Assembly: GCF_018739885.1 (NCBI RefSeq)
Contig: NZ_JADOES010000002.1
Coordinates: 62,001 to 126,000 of the forward strand
Reading direction: 5' to 3'
Source: Leptothoe spongobia TAU-MAC 1115
GTDB taxonomy: Bacteria > Cyanobacteriota > Cyanobacteriia > Phormidesmidales > Phormidesmidaceae
DNA length: 64,000 nucleotides
In this document: positions 42,695 to 52,111 of the stretch, piece after piece
Numbering within the stretch: position 1 is the stretch's first letter
Layout: every line of letters starts with the position of its first letter
Translations under genes and position numbers: made by a program
Notes under the pieces: model-generated
The model's input: the letters and a program-made list of their open reading frames with translations, nothing else
The model's database searches: none
What the model was told of the DNA's origin: nothing

Positions 42695-43915
42695 ATGACC
42701 CAACAAACGCTACGCTCTACCCTGGAAAATAATCAATCCCCTTGGTGGGTGCAATGGATCAATTGGGGCGGTCATAACCTGGAAAAATTAGGCATTCAAC
42801 CTGTTCAGTTCTCCGAGGCCGTCTTACTCGCCACAGCCCAGAAGCATACTCAACTATCAGACTGGGGTGATGAAGCCTTTAGGGAAGGGCTGCAAACCTT
42901 AATCAAGGCGCTTAATCAAGAAGCTAACCTCAGCTTGATAGGACGATTATTAATCCGCAAACAGCTGGTCCGCTTACTGAAAAATCGTCTAACAATTCAG
43001 GCAACGCTTAAGCAACATCCAGATATTCTAGAGTTATCTATTCAAAGACCCTTAATCATTACTGGGTTACCTAGAACGGGTACTACCTTTCTGCAACGAT
43101 TGTTGGCCCAGGATCCAAAATTTCGCTGGCTCCGTTTTTGGGAACTCATAGCCCCCTGTCCTCCACCCATACAGGCGAATGTCAACACGGATCCACGGAT
43201 TCAATCAGGCCAGCGTTTGATACAGCAATATCAAACACTGGCCCCTGCCATTTCTACGGCCCATCGCATAGATGCTGAAATCCCAGAAGAAGAAAACCAT
43301 CTATTTGAACACGCCTTTGCCAGCGTTTTGTTTGAGTTGCGATCGCATATTCCCACCTATGATCAGTGGCTGCAGCAAAAAGATATGGTGTCTGAGTATG
43401 GGTATTTTCGGCAACAACTCCAGTTACTCAGTTGGCAGTGGTCAGGGCAATGGCTACTTAAAGCCCCTGCTCACTTAGGAAGTTTGGATGCATTGTTTAC
43501 CGTTTTTCCCGATGCCTGTGTCGTGCAAACACATCGAGATCCCTGCACAGTCATGCCATCAATTTGCAGTTTGGCAGCCATTATTCACAGTGTCTATTCG
43601 GATAGAATAGACACTGCCCAAATCGGTCAAGATTGGCTGAAGATTTTGACCCACCATTACCATCAAGGACATCGTTTTCGGCAACAACATCCGGATGTCC
43701 GCATTTGCGATGTGGATTACAATAGATTGGTCCACAATCCACTAGCAACCGTCCGGCAAATCTATGAATTCTTTGGCGATCAGTTGAGTGATACGGCGGC
43801 TCACGCCATGGAGCAATCGCTGACGCGTAATTCTAAGCTAAATAAAGCTTCCCATCGTTATTCGTTAGAACAATTTGGGTTGACTGCGGCCCAAGTTAAT
43901 GAAAGCTTTTCATAA
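42695..43915 (+). CDS. Sulfotransferase family protein
   Basis: 406 residues. The 5'-phosphosulfate-binding loop is LIITGLPRTGTTFLQRLLAQ (~residues 118-137) and the 3'-phosphate site is VVQTHRDPCTVMPSICSL (~272-289). A conserved segment LLSWQWSGQWLLKAPAHLGS lies between them. This is the sulfotransferase_3 type, which transfers sulfate from PAPS to a hydroxyl. There is no membrane segment. Placed after the Coq4-like gene, it may sulfate a quinone-like or lipid product. A perfect 12-base inverted repeat (43588-43599 and 43605-43616) sits inside the coding sequence. Confidence 0.88.
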   Translation: MTQQTLRSTLENNQSPWWVQWINWGGHNLEKLGIQPVQFSEAVLLATAQKHTQLSDWGDEAFREGLQTLIKALNQEANLSLIGRLLIRKQLVRLLKNRLTIQATLKQHPDILELSIQRPLIITGLPRTGTTFLQRLLAQDPKFRWLRFWELIAPCPPPIQANVNTDPRIQSGQRLIQQYQTLAPAISTAHRIDAEIPEEENHLFEHAFASVLFELRSHIPTYDQWLQQKDMVSEYGYFRQQLQLLSWQWSGQWLLKAPAHLGSLDALFTVFPDACVVQTHRDPCTVMPSICSLAAIIHSVYSDRIDTAQIGQDWLKILTHHYHQGHRFRQQHPDVRICDVDYNRLVHNPLATVRQIYEFFGDQLSDTAAHAMEQSLTRNSKLNKASHRYSLEQFGLTAAQVNESFS

Positions 43916-43997
43916 GCACTAACCCTGACAGGGTATCAACGTAAAGCAAGACATTTTCCTAAGGACAGAATACTCTCCGAGAAGAGGAAAGTTCTAC

Positions 43998-44032
43998 AGG
44001 AGTCAGGATTTCCTGGCTTAAATTGATACCCT
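43998..44032. repeat. Interspersed repeat R4, copy 3
   Basis: CAGGAGTCAGGATTTCCTGG and CTTAAATTGATACCC lie 30 bases beyond the stop of the last gene of the large operon, the same placement as copy 2 beside the kinase stop. Confidence 0.65.
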
Positions 44033-44063
44033 TCTATTCCAAATCCTTATTTCGCAAAAGACT

Positions 44064-46037
44064 TCAAGTACTGATAGATAATCTCACTTTCTCTGCACCT
44101 TGAATCATCTGCAAGGCAAATTGAGCCGCAGTAAAAGCATTCGATTCTTCTATCTCATTTTGAGTTTTCAACTCATTTTTAATTGCATCGACTAGATTAT
44201 TAATGTTAACGACCTGTTTAGTCTCATCTTTCCACGGAATAGGTTGAACTTTCCAATCACCCATTTCTTGTCCATCTAGCTTTCTTAACTCTCGCCATAG
44301 CTCATCAGCATCGTCATTATTAAAACCAAAATGCAATCCCTCTGGTTTGAGTGATATATCAACTGTCCGAACTGCTCCGTCGAATAGGCAAACTAATACA
44401 TCTTCTGAAAGGCGATCTTGACGTAAAATCTTTAACTTCTCATTCTGCTTCATTGGCCGCTCATCCAGTATAGAAGATTCGGAACCATCTATTTGTAAAT
44501 CAGGCCAACCTGAAACGACGTCTGAGCGCATTAAAAACCCAGTGATCTTTTTAACTTTACTGGTTAGAGGATTATTCTTGCTATCTTCTTGTGCATCAGA
44601 GGCTTGTACTCTACCAATACTAAATGCACCATCCAGCAGTGATTCCACCCAAAACCAATCTAACCAGAAGAAACGGATTGATTCTGAGGGTAGCATCTGC
44701 TCATCGGGGACTAAGTAATTAAAGGGAACGCCAGATAACAGTCCTAGTTGCTCAAACCAGGTCTTAATATCGTTAGGAAACTCATTGTCAGCAGAGTTGC
44801 TACTAGCAGACTTACCATTATTATCAGTAAAGAGATGAGGGAAAAGTGCCTGCTGATTATTTTGGGCTAGTTTTTGGGCGTTGCTACGTTTCCAGTTAAA
44901 GAGGCTGATGGCAAATTGTTTATCTTGGAGAGCCAATAGTTGACCCAGTTGCCAGGCGGCTGCATAGGAGATATCAAATAATCCATTATTCGGATTGTAG
45001 GCAATGAGTTGGTCCGCACTGCGAACAGAGAGTTTAGAAAGACCTAAACTTGTCGAATTTTCCCCTGGAGCTAGAGGGCTATGGTACCAAGAAAGGGTTT
45101 TCCCGCCTTGTCGAAGATAGTGAGGTAATGGCACATATCCTTTGGTCAGATATTTATTGGCTTCAGCCTGATCGGATTCGGGTAGTCTGAGAGTATTTTT
45201 ATCGAGATTTGTGAGTAGGGCTTGAAAATTTTGTTTGGGGTCAGAACAAGCAAAGCTCCAACTTTTGAGGACGACTAGACGAATAGAATCTTCATCTGTG
45301 GCATTTTGATGATCAAACTCGCCATTCTCTTTATAGCGACTTTCCAGGGAGACTAAATAGGCTGTGCTGCTCTGGTCTTTTTGGGGAAGCCGATTACTAA
45401 TCACCACTGCTAAGGGGGCGTTGTTTTCCGTCTCTCCAGAGATTTTACGAACGTGAGCGAGATAGGATAGGTCTTGTGTGGTGGGCAATATCTCTAACAA
45501 CAAAGTCTTGGGCACATCAATCACAGATACTTTATCGTCTGGCTCTTGCCCAGCTTCCAAGGTTATACCAGGCCATTTAATGGTATTAGTAGAAGGTTTC
45601 TGTAATTCTTTAAGGGTAACAATTTTAGTATTGCCAGGTTGAATTAAACTTTCTCCAGTTTGACCGTCTCGTCCTACCAGTTCACCCTCGTGAATCAGAA
45701 TCAGGGCTAACCAAGGAATATCTTGAGAGCTGCCTGCATGAACTAATCTTTCCCAAGGCAGGGTGCTCCACTCTAGGGCAATGTGTGGGAGGATATGGGA
45801 ATGATCGCCTAAGCTTCCGACTGGGGGAAAAACAGCGTGAATGTCTTGAGGGGCTAAAGTAAAGCGATCGCCTTGAACAACGAACGTGAGATTAGCGCTA
45901 AACTTATCGAGGGCATCATCAATTTTGACAGTTTGTTCGATCTCAATTTGATATTCTCCCGCATCTAAAGCGGTCTGATGATTTTGAATAAACTGTAGTT
46001 GACTCTTAGCTGTATTATCAGTAACTTTGGTACTCAT
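44064..46037 (-). CDS. 657-residue conserved-looking protein of the DUF6603 operon, unknown
   Basis: 657 residues, no signal peptide or membrane helix. Motif-like segments are LPHIALEWSTLPWERL, GYVPLPHYLRQGGKTLSWYH, YAAAWQLGQLLALQDKQF, VPFNYLVPDEQMLP, SIRFFWLDWFWVESLLDGAF and GFLMRSDVVSGWPDLQIDG. The abundance of Trp, Pro and aromatic residues in fixed positions suggests a structured, conserved protein and not random coding. No catalytic motif is recognised. It is the last gene of the operon, 49 bases after the DUF6603 gene. It might bind or cap the DUF6603 protein; this is only inferred from adjacency. Confidence 0.6.
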   Translation of the reverse strand: MSTKVTDNTAKSQLQFIQNHQTALDAGEYQIEIEQTVKIDDALDKFSANLTFVVQGDRFTLAPQDIHAVFPPVGSLGDHSHILPHIALEWSTLPWERLVHAGSSQDIPWLALILIHEGELVGRDGQTGESLIQPGNTKIVTLKELQKPSTNTIKWPGITLEAGQEPDDKVSVIDVPKTLLLEILPTTQDLSYLAHVRKISGETENNAPLAVVISNRLPQKDQSSTAYLVSLESRYKENGEFDHQNATDEDSIRLVVLKSWSFACSDPKQNFQALLTNLDKNTLRLPESDQAEANKYLTKGYVPLPHYLRQGGKTLSWYHSPLAPGENSTSLGLSKLSVRSADQLIAYNPNNGLFDISYAAAWQLGQLLALQDKQFAISLFNWKRSNAQKLAQNNQQALFPHLFTDNNGKSASSNSADNEFPNDIKTWFEQLGLLSGVPFNYLVPDEQMLPSESIRFFWLDWFWVESLLDGAFSIGRVQASDAQEDSKNNPLTSKVKKITGFLMRSDVVSGWPDLQIDGSESSILDERPMKQNEKLKILRQDRLSEDVLVCLFDGAVRTVDISLKPEGLHFGFNNDDADELWRELRKLDGQEMGDWKVQPIPWKDETKQVVNINNLVDAIKNELKTQNEIEESNAFTAAQFALQMIQGAEKVRLSIST

Positions 46038-46086
46038 GGTTAAAATTAGTCTTTCGAATTAGCAGTTCAAGTTAAGTATGAAAGGA

Positions 46087-49000
46087 TTAAGTCATGGTTA
46101 CTTCTAGTTGAGGCGCGATAACAAATGCTTGCTCCCTTCCTTTTTCGGTTTTGAAGTCTTCTAAATTAATATCGATGTCTGATAGTCCCAAGCTTTGTAG
46201 TAAACGATTCCTGGTATTTTCGACAGCTTCAGAGATGATGCTATGGCCAATCGTTTCTTGTCGGGTATCTTCGTCTGTTTCTTTGCTTTCTTTGCTGATT
46301 AAAAATGAACCCCACTGGTAGGCGTTATCTATTTTCTCAACATCATAAGCGAGGTTTTTACGCTCAATTGCCTGGGTCTTACCAGGTTTTGGAGGATTTG
46401 CAGGCCTGATGGTATATCCAGACAATACATTGTTGATAAATCTTTCTCGATTAGTGTCGTTGCTATTGGATTCTCCCCATAATGCGGTCGGAACATTTTT
46501 GACAATGGACTTGCATTTAAAGTGTTCTCCTACTTCTTGGTTATTCTTCTTGATGGAAATATGATAGCTAGACTGATTAAAGCCATCGCGTTTAACCTCC
46601 ATGGGGGCAATTCCAAAAGCTTTTGTCGGAGGACTTTCGTCACTTTCTGCTAGAATTTCGCCAACGTCACCTGTTTTTATCGGAATGACGGAGCTAGTAT
46701 TCAGAACGAATTCTTTGGGATTCACAATCCAGATTTCAGAGTCCCGTTCCCCCAGCTTACGGAGGAGCCCACTCTCAACAGCAATGGTGCAAACGTCTTG
46801 ATCGGTAGGTAGGAAAGAATCCTTAAACTTCGTCCAACCGATAGGTGCTGGCTTCTTCTGAGAATAATTACCGAAGCGAACGGTAAAGGAAACAATATCC
46901 AGATCAATTTCTGCGATGCCTGAGAACTCTGGCCCCCAGATATGCAGGTCGGCTCCAACATCTACTGTGATCGTTTCACTAGCACCGAAAACCTTAAAGG
47001 TATAGGATCCACCAACATTTAAGGACATCCGAGCGTCGTAGAAGTAGGGCTGCCAAGAGACAATAAAATGGGCTTTGGCAATAAACCAGGCTTTGAGATT
47101 GCCTGACTTATAAACTGCTTCTAAGCTTCCGCCTGCCATAATGGCTGAGGCGGTGAGGGCGAAGTATATACTGCCTTTGACCGTCAACTCGTTACTAATG
47201 CGCCAGTTGAGGGCGAGGGGGTCAACCTTGGGATAGTGGGCAGGCACCTGGAAACGAGGATGGTAGCCACCCACTGTCAGGACAAAGTCTCCTGCGTGTT
47301 CGCCTTTAAACCAACAATAAAATGCAAATCCACCGCTGAGTCGGCAGGCTTGCTCAAAGAGGTAGGAACCGGGCAAGATTTTTCCTGCGACTGTGAGCGT
47401 GCCTTCGTCGGGGACAAAACGAGCGAGGATTCCTATACGGACTTTGGCAAGTGGTGGCGGTAGCGCATTTGGATCGATCCCTGGTGGAACGGGTGGGGAG
47501 ATTAAGGTGGAGATACCCAGTAGATCGAGGGCAAATTGGTCGCCAATGGTGACAACTAACAGAACAAAGGATTCAATCAGCTTAAAAGAGGTAAACTTGA
47601 TGCCGACTGCAAGAACAAGCTGTCCTACTTTTGGCGGGATATAGGGTTGCAGGTCTTGCTGAATTTGCATCAATTCCCCGACATTGGCATTGCCGCCGCT
47701 GAGGACGGCTCGCACGAGGGGAAATTCGCCAACCTCGTCGAGGGTGGGCATGATTAGACGACGGTTGTAGGCGAAACCGAGGGCTAGTCCGGTGACGAAG
47801 AAGAAGGCAGGTCCGCCGAGGGGTTTGTCGAGTACGCCATAGATGAAGAGGGAGGGATGGCCTTCAGCGGTGGTGGTGTAGGAACCGAGGGCAGATAGGG
47901 TAAAGGCTTCGGTTTTGATGATGACAATGCCGGAGTAGTCGTCTCTGCCATTGATGGTGGATCGGAGGAAGGCACCGCCAATGGAGACGGCTCCTTTACT
48001 TTCATAGCTGATGCCGATGCCTTGGAGATTAAATTGGGGTTTGAATTCTTTGAGAGAGGAACCGATGGATAAGCCATCGAGGGCTAGGGTGAGTCCGGCA
48101 GCGGAGAGGGAGGCGTCGAGGAGGAACCAGAGAACTGTATCTTTGTATTGGATGCCGACTCGGCCAAAGTATAGGGGACCAAAGGCTTTTTTGATAGGAA
48201 ACCATTTGGTGTTGTCGGCTACGGGTACTGGCGTAGTTGAGGCTGCGGGAGCAGGCTCAATTGTTGATTGGTCGTCAGATGAGATAGGTAGGGCAAGCGC
48301 TTCGGTTGTGGAGCCCAATTGAAGGTTTGCCGATATGCTTAAACCCTTTCGAATCGCTGAGGCGTTGCTTACTTGTGCCTCGCTGGAGTGGGAGGGAAGT
48401 TTAGCACTACCGTCGGGGATGAGGGGATTGAGGGTATCGACTTGCTCTACCGTGAGTGCCTGAGACAGGATAAGGAACTTTAAACCATTGATGCTGACGG
48501 TTTGTTCTGGAGGGAATTTTGAACCCACGAGGGGGAGGTTAGAGAGATTAATTGCCGAAGGGGCCAGGGGCCGACTTGCAGCGAGGCCGAAGTAAAACTG
48601 CCACTTCGCCGTGGTGGTATTTTTGAAAGTCACAAAGACGGCATGGCCAAAATTAGCGGAGACGGCTTCGATAACCAAGGTTTTGCTGGCAAAGTCATAG
48701 GTGAATGAAGCCGCCTCTAAGGCAAGACTTATTTCGTCGGGGGTCTCCGGCACTTCTAAGTCAAAGGCAGAAGCAATATCTTCAAGTTCTAGGTAGTCGC
48801 CCTGAGTTTGCCAAGTCGCTCTGAGTTGAGCACCGACTGTTCCCAGGTCAAGCGTAAGGCTAAAGGCTTGGTCACCAATCGCAAGCGCGCCACTGAGGAA
48901 GATCTCATGGCTTGTGGGTGTCTTGGTAACGGATAGATAGAGCTGGGCCACTAGGGCTGTATCTAGGATGGGGAAGGCGGTTTCCACGCTGCCGTAGAAG

Positions 49001-50367
49001 CTATAGCTAAACGGTGAGCCTATGGCACTACGGGTAGCGCTGACACCAAAATCTGAAAATGCAATAGCGCGCAGCGATGCGGGGACGGATTCCTGGTTGC
49101 CCAGTAGCTCGCCAACAATTTTTCCTAGGCTAACTGCTCCGTAGTAGGAACCACTGACCGTACTCACTTGCCATGAGGTCTGTCTTTCTAGTCTTACAAC
49201 AAAATCGAATTCGCCATCAAAAATGTTGGGAAGAAATTCGGCTTGGGCATCGATGTAGACCCGTGTCCAGTTTGAGCCCGTTGGGTCAATGGTCTCGATT
49301 CGTAAGGTTAATCCCTCTAGGACGAGAACATCAGATATGACGGACCAAGGCTGGAGGGTACTGATCGACAAACTTAAATAGCTGACCCTGGGATCAGGTT
49401 GGACAACCATGGCAAAGTTGTCCAGTCCGACATTGGCAAAAATGCTGGATAGTTCGCTAGGAATAAAACTTGTAAAACCACTGCCGCCTGGCAGGCTTTC
49501 AATCAGGCTATTGATGGAGCTTTGGTTGGGCAGCGGTTTTGTGCTGATACCCAAGGTTCTTCCTGACATGGGGATACCTATGGCGCAGGTCAGGGTGTTG
49601 TTGTATTCGGCTTCGACTAACAGATCAATATTTTGTAGAGGATTGTTTATATTGGCAGTGTCGATACGGACGGCGACGGCAGGATTTGCCAGGGTTAAGG
49701 CATTGGGTGCGACGCCGATACTGAAAGTGCCCGTTCCCAGCGGAGCTTTGATTGTTCCAACGGGCAGGTATTGACCATCTGTTGGGGTAAAGGGTCCGTA
49801 GAACTTGAAGGAATTGGGGCCGATCAGCGTGCCCAAGAGGTCACTAACGATCGAGAAGTTGTCGAGTGTAATATCAGCAAGAAAATTAAGACCTGGTTCA
49901 AGAGGGATGGTTTGGGAGGGATCGCCTGGCCATGGATAGGCTGTTTGTTCTGTGGTTATGAACACAAACTGTGCAGCAGAAAGGTTGAGATTTGAAAATG
50001 GGAAAATATCCAACCCATTAAAGCTATCGCTAAATTTCCATGCATCACTCATCGTGACGATAATAAGTGCCTGAAGTGAACCTGCAGACTCTGTAAAGGC
50101 GAGACCGATGTCCACGTTATCTTGATTGAGGACCGACGCTGTTCCCGCAGAAATTGTTAAAATGCCGTTTGAGGGAGCGGAAATATCGGTCGCGTTAACG
50201 CCTGTGAGAGTCAAATTGACGTCGGCTTCTAGTCCAAAGGCAGCACGAATATTGGCCAACACATCAGTCGAGAACACGGTGCTATCGAGAGCGATGGTTG
50301 AGTTTGTCGCAGCCTGTGCCTTTAGGTTACTTGCAAGTGTATTTAGGTTAGCCATGCTTCGATCCAT
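46087..50367 (-). CDS. DUF6603-type giant protein
   Basis: 1426 residues from ATG 50367; ATG 50355 is equally possible and has AGGA at a looser spacing. The first ~700 residues are repetitive beta-rich modules (SFSIVSDLLGTLIGP, LSISTLQPWSVI). Residues ~730-1200 contain the DUF6603 hallmark stretch: LARFVPDEGTLTVAGKILPG, TVGGYHPRFQVPAHYPKV, LNWRISNELTVKGSIYFALT, IMAGGSLEAVYKSGNLKAWF, then AHFIVSWQPYFYDARMSLNV. The C-terminal ~250 residues are charged and end in VIAPQLEVTMT. The alternating beta pattern suggests a beta-barrel or beta-solenoid-like fold. No signal peptide. The function of DUF6603 is unknown. It starts two bases after the upstream stop, which indicates translational coupling. Confidence 0.7.
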   Translation of the reverse strand: MDRSMANLNTLASNLKAQAATNSTIALDSTVFSTDVLANIRAAFGLEADVNLTLTGVNATDISAPSNGILTISAGTASVLNQDNVDIGLAFTESAGSLQALIIVTMSDAWKFSDSFNGLDIFPFSNLNLSAAQFVFITTEQTAYPWPGDPSQTIPLEPGLNFLADITLDNFSIVSDLLGTLIGPNSFKFYGPFTPTDGQYLPVGTIKAPLGTGTFSIGVAPNALTLANPAVAVRIDTANINNPLQNIDLLVEAEYNNTLTCAIGIPMSGRTLGISTKPLPNQSSINSLIESLPGGSGFTSFIPSELSSIFANVGLDNFAMVVQPDPRVSYLSLSISTLQPWSVISDVLVLEGLTLRIETIDPTGSNWTRVYIDAQAEFLPNIFDGEFDFVVRLERQTSWQVSTVSGSYYGAVSLGKIVGELLGNQESVPASLRAIAFSDFGVSATRSAIGSPFSYSFYGSVETAFPILDTALVAQLYLSVTKTPTSHEIFLSGALAIGDQAFSLTLDLGTVGAQLRATWQTQGDYLELEDIASAFDLEVPETPDEISLALEAASFTYDFASKTLVIEAVSANFGHAVFVTFKNTTTAKWQFYFGLAASRPLAPSAINLSNLPLVGSKFPPEQTVSINGLKFLILSQALTVEQVDTLNPLIPDGSAKLPSHSSEAQVSNASAIRKGLSISANLQLGSTTEALALPISSDDQSTIEPAPAASTTPVPVADNTKWFPIKKAFGPLYFGRVGIQYKDTVLWFLLDASLSAAGLTLALDGLSIGSSLKEFKPQFNLQGIGISYESKGAVSIGGAFLRSTINGRDDYSGIVIIKTEAFTLSALGSYTTTAEGHPSLFIYGVLDKPLGGPAFFFVTGLALGFAYNRRLIMPTLDEVGEFPLVRAVLSGGNANVGELMQIQQDLQPYIPPKVGQLVLAVGIKFTSFKLIESFVLLVVTIGDQFALDLLGISTLISPPVPPGIDPNALPPPLAKVRIGILARFVPDEGTLTVAGKILPGSYLFEQACRLSGGFAFYCWFKGEHAGDFVLTVGGYHPRFQVPAHYPKVDPLALNWRISNELTVKGSIYFALTASAIMAGGSLEAVYKSGNLKAWFIAKAHFIVSWQPYFYDARMSLNVGGSYTFKVFGASETITVDVGADLHIWGPEFSGIAEIDLDIVSFTVRFGNYSQKKPAPIGWTKFKDSFLPTDQDVCTIAVESGLLRKLGERDSEIWIVNPKEFVLNTSSVIPIKTGDVGEILAESDESPPTKAFGIAPMEVKRDGFNQSSYHISIKKNNQEVGEHFKCKSIVKNVPTALWGESNSNDTNRERFINNVLSGYTIRPANPPKPGKTQAIERKNLAYDVEKIDNAYQWGSFLISKESKETDEDTRQETIGHSIISEAVENTRNRLLQSLGLSDIDINLEDFKTEKGREQAFVIAPQLEVTMT

Positions 50368-50369
50368 TC

Positions 50370-51758
50370 CTATGGCATATCGCGTCTATCAACACTGATT
50401 CCAGAGATTTTGAAAACCCGGTCTATAACTCTGTCCTCTATGAGAACTTTCTCTTCTATTGCACCAGACGTAATTTGTTCTACTGCTTGACTATTCGCAA
50501 GATGTCGTATATTAAAATCGCCTTTCATTTTATCTGGTAAAACATGATTAACGATGAAATCTGAAAGTTTTTGCTCACCATTGCCTTGTTGTGGGTCAAC
50601 CATAACTGGTGGTGGAAGGCCATTCTCGGAAACCCCAGAGTTTTCAGCATCAGAGAACCAGGCTGTATAACCCTGTCTCATGCTATTAACCTTATTAATC
50701 TCTTGATCGTAGATGCTGACGCGTTCCTTAACAACGCTAATGCCTTTGTAAAACAAGTACGAAATTTTCTGCCTCTTAAAGTAATTCACAAAGCTAACAT
50801 CCTCGGCTGACGAAATGTATACAGGGCTGAAATTGATTGCTTTGTCCGTTAAGTATTTTATATTCCATAACGCAGCTTGTTGTATAAGACCTTCCGAGTT
50901 AGCAGCATTGGGGACGGTGTCAGATTGTTGTCCTCTCCCGTTGGCTGACTCGGTCTGTGCCCATGCAGAAATCCTCCAGTGTTCTTCTGCCTTTGTACCT
51001 CCTGAAAAACCAACACTTACACAGTTTTCAACTTCCTTTATTTTGTCTTCTATAGCCCCATAACCGGGAAACTTTCCGAGTGCCACAACATTGTCGTCGA
51101 AGAGCCAAGCATAATCCCAGGGAGCGTCTCCTTTTGGCGGAGTCGCTGCAGTTCTTAATTCTTTACAGAACTGGATTGCGGCAAAACGACTCGCTCCAAA
51201 GCCGACAAAGTGACTACGATTTGGAGGTGGATGGGGCGTCGACCTTTTAAATACCCATCCAATCACCGTAATACCCGTGCCTGCAAGGTTGTTTTTATAA
51301 GTCTCGTACTCAGAAATATTGACAACAATGTATATATTACGATTGTTGTTAGTGCCTGGAGCAATCCTTGTTCGGCAGTAGATAGGTGGCGAAACCTCTT
51401 CACTCATCAGCGCGCGCAAATCGCTGGCACTTCTAAAACTTCTCTCATCGAGAACAAGTAGTTTCTGGTTGGCTGCTTCAATCCCCTGCTTAATCCATTT
51501 TGAGCGGTTACTAGATATAACTACCAGGGGTGGTCGCTTACCTGCTTCAGATCTGATAATCGTACGCCAGTTCGATGTAGCCAGCAACAAGGGTTTCGGC
51601 AATATATCCGCGTCCATAAGCTGATTCCATCGGTTATCGAGTAAAGCACCATAGTATTTCTTGTTTTTCCTGTCATAAACAATGTTGTCTAAGGGTCTGT
51701 ACTTTTGGTTGACAAGGTCACCACCATAATTTATGTTTTTGTCAGCTGAGATGGCCAT
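50370..51758 (-). CDS. Possible GT-A-fold glycosyltransferase of the DUF6603 operon
   Basis: 462 residues, soluble. The middle resembles a GT-A nucleotide-sugar transferase: ILPKPLLLATSNW and PPLVVISSNRSKWIKQGI near the start, FGASRFAAIQFCKELRTAA, then YAWLFDDNVVALGKF, where D-D-N sits as a DxD-like metal site. NSEGLIQQAALWNIKYLTDK and SPVYISSAEDVSFVNYFKRQ follow, where E-D could be the catalytic acidic pair. No close family is recognised, so the call rests on motif order only. It lies between the tail-fibre-like gene (353 bases upstream) and the DUF6603 gene (two bases downstream), suggesting modification of one of those proteins. Confidence 0.45.
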   Translation of the reverse strand: MAISADKNINYGGDLVNQKYRPLDNIVYDRKNKKYYGALLDNRWNQLMDADILPKPLLLATSNWRTIIRSEAGKRPPLVVISSNRSKWIKQGIEAANQKLLVLDERSFRSASDLRALMSEEVSPPIYCRTRIAPGTNNNRNIYIVVNISEYETYKNNLAGTGITVIGWVFKRSTPHPPPNRSHFVGFGASRFAAIQFCKELRTAATPPKGDAPWDYAWLFDDNVVALGKFPGYGAIEDKIKEVENCVSVGFSGGTKAEEHWRISAWAQTESANGRGQQSDTVPNAANSEGLIQQAALWNIKYLTDKAINFSPVYISSAEDVSFVNYFKRQKISYLFYKGISVVKERVSIYDQEINKVNSMRQGYTAWFSDAENSGVSENGLPPPVMVDPQQGNGEQKLSDFIVNHVLPDKMKGDFNIRHLANSQAVEQITSGAIEEKVLIEDRVIDRVFKISGISVDRRDMP

Positions 51759-51861
51759 AGTGTGCTTTTACCGTTTTCGGAAAATAAGCTTTTGAGACGG
51801 AGTCGGGAGTAATTACTTCCAATTTTGAACTACTCTTTATCCTTTAGTTACATGAATAGGC

Positions 51862-52055
51862 GATCGCCTCCAATTTCCACAGCTCATTCCCTCCGATAAC
51901 TGAAATTGGATAGAGTCCGATCGCCTTTTAATTTTCATAACTCATTCTCTCTGAATCATTGGAGTGGGAGAAGTGTGATCGCGTTTGAGACTCATCATTT
52001 ATTGGCTCTGATAATTGGAATGGGATAGGGTACGATCGCTTGCTAATTTCCATCG
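51862..52055. repeat. 57-58-bp tandem repeat, 3.3 copies, phased on GATCGC
   Basis: GATCGC begins units at 51862, 51919, 51977 and 52034. Each unit carries CCAATTTCCA or AATTTTCATA, then CTCATT, then an ATAACTGAAATTGGA-like block. The units have diverged but keep length and order. The array fills the only long gap (51759-52111) inside the big operon. A short minus-strand frame there (51928-52119) is composed of the repeats and is not called. Confidence 0.7.
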
Positions 52056-52111
52056 ATAATGACCTCTTTAAAGGAGAAAAGTAGTTGAAGTATAGATGCA
52101 AAATATCTGTA

